Assembly (NCBI RefSeq): GCF_900100015.1
Contig: NZ_FNDD01000023.1
Span: 26,892 to 90,891, forward strand
Direction: 5' to 3'
Length of the DNA: 64,000 bases
From: Vibrio xiamenensis
GTDB lineage: Bacteria; Pseudomonadota; Gammaproteobacteria; Enterobacterales; Vibrionaceae
Shown: positions 17,700 through 24,817 of the stretch, piece by piece
Layout of the letters: the number at the start of each line of letters is the position of its first letter
Numbering within the stretch: the first letter of the stretch is position 1
Translations under genes and position numbers: made by a program
Notes under the pieces: generated by a model
What the model saw: the letters and a program-made list of their open reading frames with translations, nothing else
What the model was told of the DNA's origin: nothing
Databases searched by the model: none

Positions 17700-17845
17700 T
17701 CAAAAGGTGTAAAAAACCATGAAAACAATGTTTTTTTGTATTTGTTTTGATTATTCTATCTATCTAAAAAAATATAAATTTAATAAAGAGTACATTTGGT
17801 CTTATAAAGACAATATCTACAGCAAATGATACCTAACCACATGTA

Positions 17846-18748
17846 ATGGTCATATCAATGAGTCAAATTGGCAATAAGTTTAATCTAGCAAATCGCTTCA
17901 TTTTTGATCCTAATAATAACTCTCTGATTGATATAAATAACGATGATGACGTCATCCGTTTAGGAAGCAATGAAAGCCGAATTCTGCTCCTGCTGGCAGA
18001 AAACCCAAATCAAGTTGTAACACGTAATGAATTGCACGATTTTGTCTGGCGTGAACAAGGTTTTGAGGTCGACGATTCCAGTCTAACTCAAGCCATCTCA
18101 ACGCTGCGAAAAATGCTTCACGACTCAACTCGCTCACCTGAATTTGTGAAAACTGTGCCCAAACGCGGCTATCAATTGATCTGTGATGTTGAAACCAATC
18201 AAGCGCAGCAAAATCAAGACAAAGAACCGCCACTCGAAGAGCCTGCCCTGCCAGTCCAGGCTGAAGTCGAGGAGTTGGTGAATGACGATGTCTTGCCACT
18301 AGAGCCTGTGGTCGCTTCCAGCTCCCCTGTCGTGGAATCGGTTGAACCTACAACACCAAGCATCACTCTAACCGCTCAGCCAAAACAGCGTTGGGGCATG
18401 CTAGAAAAACTGATGATACTCGTTGCAATAATACTGCCGATTGCTGTGTTTATGCTCTCAGAGCCCAGTGAATCAGAATTTCGAGATATTGCGGTGTTTG
18501 ACAACGTGCCGATTCGAACTCCCATCAACCACCCTTCACTGCAAGCCTGGTTGCCGTCAATTGAATTGTGCGTCAATCAATACAAGCAAAAATACCACGG
18601 TGACTATAATCCCGTCGAAATCATCGCAACTGGTGGGCAAGGACATCAGTTGGTGCTTAATTATATTCACCCACTTGAACACTCGAGTGAAAACATCACG
18701 TTGCGTATTTTCGCAGATCAAAATGGCTTAAATAAAGTGTGTCAATAA
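17846..18748 (+). CDS. toxR: Transmembrane transcriptional regulator ToxR
   Basis: ToxR is the inner-membrane regulator of porins and virulence or stress genes in vibrios. Of 300 residues, about 20-115 form the OmpR-type winged helix, with highly conserved GSNESRILLLLAENP, VWREQGFEVDDSSLTQAIST and FVKTVPKRGYQL. A Pro/Glu/Val-rich linker at about 120-180 follows, then one membrane segment at about 184-202. The periplasmic domain carries two Cys (IELCVNQ and the C-terminal VCQ), the pair that forms a redox-sensitive disulphide in the family. The start could also be ATG 17858. toxS overlaps the stop codon. Confidence 0.97.
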   Translation: MVISMSQIGNKFNLANRFIFDPNNNSLIDINNDDDVIRLGSNESRILLLLAENPNQVVTRNELHDFVWREQGFEVDDSSLTQAISTLRKMLHDSTRSPEFVKTVPKRGYQLICDVETNQAQQNQDKEPPLEEPALPVQAEVEELVNDDVLPLEPVVASSSPVVESVEPTTPSITLTAQPKQRWGMLEKLMILVAIILPIAVFMLSEPSESEFRDIAVFDNVPIRTPINHPSLQAWLPSIELCVNQYKQKYHGDYNPVEIIATGGQGHQLVLNYIHPLEHSSENITLRIFADQNGLNKVCQ

Positions 18749-19275
18749 TGATGAAAAATACCTATCAAAAGATCGCTCTGGTTGCGCTGTTTGCCTCGAT
18801 TTTATTTAGCGCGTGGTTATATTGGGGAAGCGACTTCAAAATGGAGCAAGTGCTAACCTCACGTGAGTGGCAGTCAAAGATGGTGACTATCATTAGTGAT
18901 GTCGATAAAGAAAATACCGTCGGTCCACTACGTAAAGCAGTCGTCAACTCCAACGTCAAATATCTGCCTAACGGGCATTACATCCGCGTTGCGATGATTA
19001 CTCTGTATTCAGAAAACAGCGCCGATTCCAGTACGCTGAATTTTTCAGAAACGGGCGAATGGAGCATCAGCGATAGCTATTTGTTGGTATCACCAACTGA
19101 ATTCAAAGATGTATCGTCACAACAGTCCAAGAGCTTTACTCGCACACAATTGGCTCTGATTACTCAGCTGTTTAAAGTTGACGCACAGCAAAGTCGCCGT
19201 ATCGATGTGGTCAACGACAAAACCTTACTGTTAACGAGCTTAAATCACGGCTCGACGATCTTGTCGTCCAATTAA
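18748..19275 (+). CDS. toxS: ToxR-stabilising membrane protein ToxS
   Basis: ToxS binds the periplasmic domain of ToxR and protects it. It has 175 residues, with a single N-terminal membrane anchor (about 6-25, ending AWLYWGSD) and a periplasmic domain. Conserved stretches shared with known ToxS proteins include EQVLTSREWQS, VKYLPNGHY, LLVSPTEFKD and QQSRRIDVVND. The start ATG overlaps the toxR stop (TAATG), which means translational coupling. The neighbouring ATG at 18751 is an equally possible start. Confidence 0.95.
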   Translation: MMKNTYQKIALVALFASILFSAWLYWGSDFKMEQVLTSREWQSKMVTIISDVDKENTVGPLRKAVVNSNVKYLPNGHYIRVAMITLYSENSADSSTLNFSETGEWSISDSYLLVSPTEFKDVSSQQSKSFTRTQLALITQLFKVDAQQSRRIDVVNDKTLLLTSLNHGSTILSSN

Positions 19276-19297
19276 TGGTTAAGATGGGACTTAAGCG

Positions 19298-19579
19298 ATG
19301 AACACTAAAGCAAGTATCGATATTTATTATTGCCGCCAGTGTAACTGGATGCTGCGCGCCGCTTGGCTAGGCCAAGAGCTTTTACATACCTTCAGTGAAG
19401 ATCTCGAGCAAGTTGCCCTGCACCCTGATACAGGTGGACGTTTCGAGGTGCTTTGTAATGGTGAGCAAATCTGGGAGCGTAAGCGCGACAACGGTTTTCC
19501 AGAAGCGAAGCAGCTAAAGCAACGCGTGCGAGATGTGATTGACCCTGAGCGCAGCTTAGGCCATTCAGATAGCCAATGA
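19298..19579 (+). CDS. SelW/SelT/SelH-like thioredoxin-fold protein (Rdx family)
   Basis: A 93-residue cytosolic protein with an N-terminal CxxC (YYCRQCNWMLRAAWLGQEL) at residues 12-15. The pattern is that of the Rdx/selenoprotein-W family, where vibrios carry Cys in place of selenocysteine. The conserved GRFEV (here GGRFEVLCNGEQIWERK) strand follows. Its role is presumably redox, and the partner is unknown. It lies 22 bp after toxS and may be part of the toxRS transcript, since no terminator separates them. One does follow it. Confidence 0.85.
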   Translation: MNTKASIDIYYCRQCNWMLRAAWLGQELLHTFSEDLEQVALHPDTGGRFEVLCNGEQIWERKRDNGFPEAKQLKQRVRDVIDPERSLGHSDSQ

Positions 19580-19590
19580 CATTGTAATTG

Positions 19591-19614
19591 AAGGGCCGTA
19601 ATGGCCCTTTTATT
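19591..19614 (+). terminator. Rho-independent terminator after the SelW-like gene
   Basis: AAGGGCC/GGCCCTT hairpin followed by TTATTTT. It probably ends the toxRS-linked transcript. Confidence 0.8.
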
Positions 19615-19653
19615 TTAATGACCCTTTATTTAAATGGGTAAGAACAGCGCGGC

Positions 19654-20199
19654 TTACACGGTGTGTTGCAGCAAAACCTCTCCAGCAAAGTTCTTTACTT
19701 TGAGCTCTGCGTCTTGCAATTCGCCATAGCTCGCTTCATAAGCTTGGCGCGGAAATGTGGTCGAACCCGGGTTAAATATCACGCAGCCGTCATCCTCATG
19801 AGCAAGAGGAATGTGCGTATGGCCATGAACCAAAATATCGCCGCGGCGCAGCATTGGCCGCTTATCACTATGATAAAGATGCCCATGGGTCACAAACAGT
19901 CGCTGACCGCTTGCCAACATCACCCAGGCATAATCAGACATCATTGGAAACTTGAGTAGCATTTGATCCACTTCGCTGTCGCAATTTCCGCGCACTGCAA
20001 TGATTTTGTCCGCATACTCATTGAGTCGCTCGGCCACTTGGGCGGGTTGGTAACCATCTGGGACTGGATTTCTTGGCCCATGATTAAGTAAATCCCCAAG
20101 CAAGATCAAAGTATCACAACCACTACGGTCAAACGTTTCAAGCACACATTCCGTTGCTGGCAAACTACCGTGTAAATCGGAGGCAAAAAACAGTTTCAT
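19654..20199 (-). CDS. yfcE: Metallophosphodiesterase YfcE
   Basis: A calcineurin-type phosphodiesterase of 181 residues. The start at 20199 (MKLFFASDLHGS) has GGAGAAG upstream; the open frame before it has no similarity. Metal-binding motifs are in order: SDLHGS, GDLLNHGPRN, RGNCDSEVD, VTHGHLY and HGHTHIP. The natural substrate of YfcE is not established. It follows the DUF1538/PII/CBS operon on the same strand after 43 bp, so it may be read from the same transcript. Confidence 0.9.
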   Translation of the reverse strand: MKLFFASDLHGSLPATECVLETFDRSGCDTLILLGDLLNHGPRNPVPDGYQPAQVAERLNEYADKIIAVRGNCDSEVDQMLLKFPMMSDYAWVMLASGQRLFVTHGHLYHSDKRPMLRRGDILVHGHTHIPLAHEDDGCVIFNPGSTTFPRQAYEASYGELQDAELKVKNFAGEVLLQHTV

Positions 20200-20242
20200 C
20201 GCACTTCTCCTTAAATTCAATAAGGATATTGTACAGATTCCA

Positions 20243-20653
20243 CTAATTATCGCTATCCACCGCCATACCATTGAGCACGATATTGTTATAGCTGACCATA
20301 CCGATCACTTGGCCATTTTCGATAACCGGAGCTCGGCTAATACCAAATCGTTCAAACAAGCGTGCGCAATATTTAACGTTCATGTCCGGTGCAACCGTCA
20401 ACGCAGGTTTGGTCATAATTTCATAGATATTAGTCCGAGTCGGTGCGCGGTTTTGCGCCAGCACCTTTTTAGCAATATCGTTCATCAGTACAATGCCGTA
20501 CTCATCGTGCTCATGACGCTTATCCACCACTAAAGCTTTCACTTGGTGCTTTCTGGCCAGTTGAATGCCTTCTTGTACTGTGGTCAAGCCATCGACCATC
20601 ACATAGCTATTACCCATCACATCGCGAACACAAATTTTTTCGTGTGCCATCAT
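20243..20653 (-). CDS. CBS-domain pair protein (DUF1538 operon)
   Basis: A 136-residue soluble protein made of two CBS motifs: about 8-70 (DVMGNSYVMVDGLTTVQEGI) and about 78-134 (EIMTKPALTVAPDMNVKYCA, ending with GMVSYNNIVLNG). CBS pairs commonly bind adenine nucleotides and gate transporters or enzymes. Its start overlaps the stop of the PII-like gene (ATGATG), with GAGGA upstream. The four consecutive overlaps suggest it works with the two DUF1538 membrane proteins. Its function is unknown. Confidence 0.88.
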   Translation of the reverse strand: MMAHEKICVRDVMGNSYVMVDGLTTVQEGIQLARKHQVKALVVDKRHEHDEYGIVLMNDIAKKVLAQNRAPTRTNIYEIMTKPALTVAPDMNVKYCARLFERFGISRAPVIENGQVIGMVSYNNIVLNGMAVDSDN

Positions 20654-21000
20654 AGTTCGTCCTCGACTACTTTTGTTAAGCGCTCCATTTGATGCGCAAC
20701 GCCCACTGCATCTTCGATATCAATCTGAATCGCAATCCCCTGCCCTGACTCTTGTTCAAACTCACCAACCTCAGCGATGGTTTCCAAAATATGTCGTGAC
20801 AGATGCTCTTCAACCACAAACAGCAGCACATCTTTTTGCACCTCTAGGGTTAAACCAAAAAACGTAGTTTTCTGATTCAACCCTTGCCCGCGCGCATTAT
20901 TAATCACTGTGGCCCCCGTCGCTCCTGCCTCACGCGCCGCATCTAACACCGCATCGGTTTTGCTGTCTTCAACAAATGCCAGTAACAATTTAAATCGCAT
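20650..21000 (-). CDS. PII-like regulatory protein (DUF1538 operon)
   Basis: A 116-residue protein with the PII/GlnB-like ferredoxin fold: MRFKLLLAFVEDSKTDAVLDAAREAGATGATVIN at the start, a short T-loop region (ARGQGLNQKTTFFG), and EVGEFEQESGQGIAIQ in the place of the B-loop. It lacks the uridylylated Tyr51 and much of the classical T-loop, so it is not GlnB or GlnK. The start at 21000 is 7 bp from AAGGAG. It overlaps the upstream DUF1538 gene by 11 bp. Such PII-like proteins often sit beside the transporter they regulate. The ligand is unknown. Confidence 0.85.
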   Translation of the reverse strand: MRFKLLLAFVEDSKTDAVLDAAREAGATGATVINNARGQGLNQKTTFFGLTLEVQKDVLLFVVEEHLSRHILETIAEVGEFEQESGQGIAIQIDIEDAVGVAHQMERLTKVVEDEL

Positions 21001-21775
21001 TATCATTCTCCTTACGACTCGCCCGCTTATTTAACCAATCGGTTAACTGCGCATACGCCATCACAGAAATAATCGGAAATAAGCTCGCAAAAGCAATCAG
21101 TCCAAATCCATCCATCACAGGGCTACGCCCCGGAACGGTAGAGGCAAGCCCAAGGCCCAGAGCTGCCACCAGTGGCACAGTGACTGTCGAGGTCGTCACA
21201 CCGCCAGAGTCATACGCCAACGGGACAATCACCGCTGGCGCAAAACGAGTTTGAATCACCACCACCAGATATCCTGCAATAATGTAGTACTGAATCGGGT
21301 CACCAGCGACGATACGATAACAGCCAAATGCAATACCGATCGCGACACCAAAAGCGACCGCAATTCTAAGCCCCTGTACCTTGATACTGCCGCCAGAAAC
21401 TTGATTGGCTTTCATCGCGACGGCGATCAAAGCTGGCTCAGCAATGGTGGTGCTAAATCCAATACAAAAAGCGAAAATGTACACCCAGTAATAATCGATG
21501 TTGGACAACATTTCAGAAGATGAGATACGCACACGGCTCAGAAATTCACTGGCGGTCAACTGTTTGGCCATTTCATTACCCAGCGGAAATAGCGCCTTTT
21601 CTAAGCCAACCAGAAACAGCGATAGGCCTAAAATAACGTACACAAACCCCAAAAGAATTTTGCCTAAATTGGCGACTGGTCGACGTAATATTCCCCACTG
21701 AAAAATAAAAATGATCGTGATGATTGGCAAGACATCTCCTATGGTGTCGATCAACAAACTCAGCCACTCGCTCAT
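20990..21775 (-). CDS. DUF1538 membrane protein, second subunit
   Basis: A 261-residue inner-membrane protein of the DUF1538 family with about seven hydrophobic segments. Two motifs stand out: GFSTTIAEPALIAVA near residue 105 and AYDSGGVTTSTVTVPLV near 190, both with polar residues inside membrane-like stretches, as in transporter discontinuous helices. The charged tail RASRKEND is cytoplasmic by the positive-inside rule. It is a diverged tandem duplicate of the preceding gene and overlaps it by 4 bp. The substrate is unknown; a transport role is inference. Confidence 0.85.
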   Translation of the reverse strand: MSEWLSLLIDTIGDVLPIITIIFIFQWGILRRPVANLGKILLGFVYVILGLSLFLVGLEKALFPLGNEMAKQLTASEFLSRVRISSSEMLSNIDYYWVYIFAFCIGFSTTIAEPALIAVAMKANQVSGGSIKVQGLRIAVAFGVAIGIAFGCYRIVAGDPIQYYIIAGYLVVVIQTRFAPAVIVPLAYDSGGVTTSTVTVPLVAALGLGLASTVPGRSPVMDGFGLIAFASLFPIISVMAYAQLTDWLNKRASRKENDNAI

Positions 21776-22509
21776 TGGCTAACCACCATGCCGTAAACCA
21801 TCACAAACATCATCGGCAGCAATGACGCAAACGCAATTAGTCCAAAGCCATCAATCATCGGATTACGTCCCTTGATGGCCGATGACAAACCAATGCCCAG
21901 CGCCGTTACCAGAGGAACGGTGATGGTTGACGTGGTGACCCCGCCTGAGTCATAGGCCACACCAATGATGAATTCCGGCGCCACCAGCGTCAGCAACACC
22001 ACGCCAAGATAACCTCCCATAATCAATCTGGAGATTGGCCAACCTTTTAGAATCCGCAGCACACCGAGCATAATTGCGCAGCCCACTGACAGCGCAACCG
22101 TCAAGCGTAATCCAAGTGCATACTCTTCAATATTGGTTTGGGTATTTGCGATGACGCCACCTTGAGCCGCTACTTCTGCGGCCTCTTGGGCGATAGCAGT
22201 CAACGCAGGCTCCGCTACTGTGGTGCCAAACCCCAAACAGAAAGCAAACGCCATTAGTGAGCTGAGCGAGCCCTTGCGAGCAAAAGCTTGAGCCATAGTT
22301 TCACCGATTGGAAACAGACCCATTTTCAACCCAAAAATAAACAGCGTTAGCCCCAATACCACTAAAAATAGACCGATTAAAATCGACACTAACTGCGGCA
22401 GCGGTTCCTGAAGTACCACCAATTGAAAAAAGCTCACCACTAAAATGATGGGCACTAAATCGCGCAAACTTTCCAACATAGCTTTAAATAGCGCAATCAT
22501 TCCAGACAT
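21772..22509 (-). CDS. DUF1538 membrane protein, first subunit
   Basis: The first gene of the four-gene operon: a 245-residue hydrophobic protein with the same signature motifs as its neighbour, GFGTTVAEPALTAIA near 95 and AYDSGGVTTSTITVPLV near 183, and a nearly identical IDGFGLIAFASL segment near the C-terminus. The start has GAGAGGG upstream. Conserved Glu and Asp in the membrane motifs suggest ion or substrate binding. The pair is probably a heteromeric transporter or channel, but no member of the family has a function known to me. Confidence 0.87.
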   Translation of the reverse strand: MSGMIALFKAMLESLRDLVPIILVVSFFQLVVLQEPLPQLVSILIGLFLVVLGLTLFIFGLKMGLFPIGETMAQAFARKGSLSSLMAFAFCLGFGTTVAEPALTAIAQEAAEVAAQGGVIANTQTNIEEYALGLRLTVALSVGCAIMLGVLRILKGWPISRLIMGGYLGVVLLTLVAPEFIIGVAYDSGGVTTSTITVPLVTALGIGLSSAIKGRNPMIDGFGLIAFASLLPMMFVMVYGMVVSQ

Positions 22510-22723
22510 TTGGCCCTCTCTTATTTGACCTATATAGACTGGCAGCTCAAATTTTTACTCGGTGTGATCTGCTCGAGATCGATGGCATTAGGCTCAACGA
22601 ATCGACGTTTTTGTGATTGAAGCGAAATTCAAATACCCTATAGTCAGCAAATAAGGCAGACAAACAAGTTGCTCACGAACTCGACTAACTCGCTATAATT
22701 GAAACAAAAATGAGGGGGCACGG

Positions 22724-23644
22724 ATGCAAATACTGATAACTGGCGCAACAGGCTTTATCGGCAAAGAACTGCTTAAATTGTTGGCATCCCATCAATTGGT
22801 GGTGCTCAGCCGTGATCCAGAGGCCGCCAAAAACAAACTCGCCCATCTCGATCACGGTCATATTCGTTATCTCAACCAATTAGAAGAGCTTAGCAATCTC
22901 AACGACTTCGATGCGGTGATCAATCTTGCTGGCGAGCCGATTGCCGATAAACGTTGGCGTAGCGAGCAAAAAAAACGTATCTGTTATAGCCGCTGGGTGA
23001 CCACTGAAAAATTGGTAGCTCTGTGCGGCGCAAGTCGTCAACCGCCGAGTGTGTTTATCAGTGGTTCGGCGGTCGGCTATTATGGCGATCAGCAGCAAAG
23101 CGAATTTGATGAGAGCTTGCAAGTCACGCTTAACACTTTTCCCCATCAAGTCTGCGCTCAATGGGAAAACATCGCATTAGGCGCGCAATCTGAGCAGACA
23201 CGCGTTTGCTTACTGCGCACCGGAGTGGTACTTGCGCCACAAGGCGGCGCGCTCAAAAAAATGTTGCTGCCCTATCGCTTAGGACTTGGCGGCCCGATCG
23301 GCGCTGGAAACCAATATATGGCTTGGATTCATATGCAAGATATGGTGCAAGCAATTGTTTATTTGTTGGAAAATCCGAGTGCTCAAGGTGCGTTTAATCT
23401 CTGCGCGCCACACCCAGTAACCAATCGCGAATTCAGTCAAACCCTCGCTCAAACCCTGCATCGTCCTCATCTACTATTTACCCCCGAATGGGTATTGAGG
23501 TTGCTGATGGGCGAAAGCTCTATGCTGCTGTTTGATAGCGCCTGCGCCAAACCGAAAAAATTAACTGAGCTTGGCTTTCAATTTACCTACTCGCGAATTC
23601 AGCCAGCCCTCAAACACCTATTACAACATAACAGTGGAAAGTGA
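22724..23644 (+). CDS. yfcH: TIGR01777-family epimerase YfcH
   Basis: An extended-SDR protein of 306 residues in the YfcH/TIGR01777 family. The NAD(P)-binding glycine motif GATGFIGKE is at 7-15. The NLAGEPIADKRW stretch near 66 and SGSAVGYYGD near 115 are diagnostic. The substrate is not known. A TATAAT at 22694-22699 and the ribosome-binding GAGGGGG precede the start. It is divergent from the DUF1538 operon and runs directly into the next SDR gene. Confidence 0.92.
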   Translation: MQILITGATGFIGKELLKLLASHQLVVLSRDPEAAKNKLAHLDHGHIRYLNQLEELSNLNDFDAVINLAGEPIADKRWRSEQKKRICYSRWVTTEKLVALCGASRQPPSVFISGSAVGYYGDQQQSEFDESLQVTLNTFPHQVCAQWENIALGAQSEQTRVCLLRTGVVLAPQGGALKKMLLPYRLGLGGPIGAGNQYMAWIHMQDMVQAIVYLLENPSAQGAFNLCAPHPVTNREFSQTLAQTLHRPHLLFTPEWVLRLLMGESSMLLFDSACAKPKKLTELGFQFTYSRIQPALKHLLQHNSGK

Positions 23645-23652
23645 CTTACTTA

Positions 23653-24498
23653 ATGACCTCGCCAAACTCTAATCAGCCATACATTTTCATTACCGGGTGT
23701 TCAACAGGCATCGGCTACCAGCTAGCCACTGACCTTAAACAACACGGTTACCGTGTTCTAGCGTCTTGCCGTAAAGCTCATGACGTCGAGCGGCTACGAG
23801 AAATGGGGCTAGATTGTATTCAACTTGATTTAAACAGCAGCCAATCGATTCAATCTGCAATTTCGTCAATCAACCAAGTTAGCCAAGGCAAGCTTTATGC
23901 GTTGATCAATAATGGCGCATACGGCCAACCAGGCGCATTAGAAGATTTACCCACCGAAGCTCTGCGTGCCCAATTCGAAAGTAACTTTTTTGGTTGGCAT
24001 GAACTGACTACGGGATTACTGCCAACTTTACTTGCCCAGCCCAGCGCTAGAATCATTCAAATCAGTTCGGTACTTGGCTTTGCCGCTATGAAATATCGCG
24101 GCGCATATAACAGTTCAAAATTTGCCTTGGAAGGATGGACAGACACTCTGAGGTTAGAACTGAGAGAAAGCAATGTAAAAGTCAGCATTGTTCAGCCTGG
24201 GCCGATTGAAACTCAGTTTCGAGCCAACGGTCTACGCGCATTTAAAAAGTGGATTAATATTGAACACAGTCGCCATCACCAGCAATATCTGCTGCAATTA
24301 AAGCGGCTAGAAAAGGAATCCTCAAACAACCCATTTGTGTTGCCTCCACAGGCTTGTGTTGCTCCGGTTATGCATGCTCTACAAGCAAAACATCCCAAAC
24401 ATCGTTATCGCGTGACCAGACCAACGAAAATTTTTGCGCTTTTAAAACGTCTGCTTCCAAGCAAAGCCCTTGACCATATTTTGAACAAGGCCGCATAA
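23653..24498 (+). CDS. Short-chain dehydrogenase, YbbO-like
   Basis: A classical SDR of 281 residues from ATG 23653 (a GTG at 23641 is also possible). The cofactor motif is TGCSTGIG, with the NNGAYGQPG region, the catalytic Ser in IQISSVLGF and YNSSK (Tyr-x-x-x-Lys). It resembles Escherichia coli YbbO in the CRK-hD-VERL-MG and NFFG-HELT stretches and in its C-terminal RLLPSKALDHIL. ybbO also neighbours ybbN (cnoX) there, as here. YbbO is described as an aldehyde reductase; this activity is carried over by homology only. Confidence 0.85.
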   Translation: MTSPNSNQPYIFITGCSTGIGYQLATDLKQHGYRVLASCRKAHDVERLREMGLDCIQLDLNSSQSIQSAISSINQVSQGKLYALINNGAYGQPGALEDLPTEALRAQFESNFFGWHELTTGLLPTLLAQPSARIIQISSVLGFAAMKYRGAYNSSKFALEGWTDTLRLELRESNVKVSIVQPGPIETQFRANGLRAFKKWINIEHSRHHQQYLLQLKRLEKESSNNPFVLPPQACVAPVMHALQAKHPKHRYRVTRPTKIFALLKRLLPSKALDHILNKAA

Positions 24499-24584
24499 AT
24501 TATGTGCAAAATGTAATCGAAGCGTAATATTGAGCATATAGAGTACATCGCATCACACTTTCAGCGTTTCATTCGGAGACCTCA

Positions 24585-24650
24585 ATGACCCTAACCCAAT
24601 TAAATTGGCTTGGTGTGGGTGTAGCGCTAACGATTTTGCTATTGCTCTAA
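24585..24650 (+). CDS. Putative 21-residue membrane peptide
   Basis: A short open frame, ATG 24585 to TAA 24650, preceded by GGAGA at 8 bp. It encodes MTLTQLNWLGVGVALTILL followed by two Leu. The peptide has one short polar start and a single hydrophobic helix of about 14 residues. It lies in an otherwise empty 319 bp gap and is followed 60 bp later by a strong terminator, so the gap looks like a separate small transcription unit. I recognise no family. The ribosome-binding site, hydrophobicity and own terminator support it, but its size leaves chance open. Confidence 0.5.
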   Translation: MTLTQLNWLGVGVALTILLLL

Positions 24651-24710
24651 TTCGGTTCCGTTCTGAGTTAGGTTGGCGAAAGTGCGTTTGACTCACATTC
24701 TTGTTCACAA

Positions 24711-24736
24711 AAACACCGCCTAAGGCGGTGTTTTTA
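24711..24736 (+). terminator. Rho-independent terminator of the small transcription unit
   Basis: AAACACCGCC/GGCGGTGTTT stem with a TAA loop and T5, upstream of cnoX. Confidence 0.9.
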
Positions 24737-24817
24737 CATTTGTTTCCGGCTCTATCCTTGAATCTGGCTGCGTATCCCCCACATTGTTATTAATAGCGAC
24801 CAACTCAGGAAACACCC

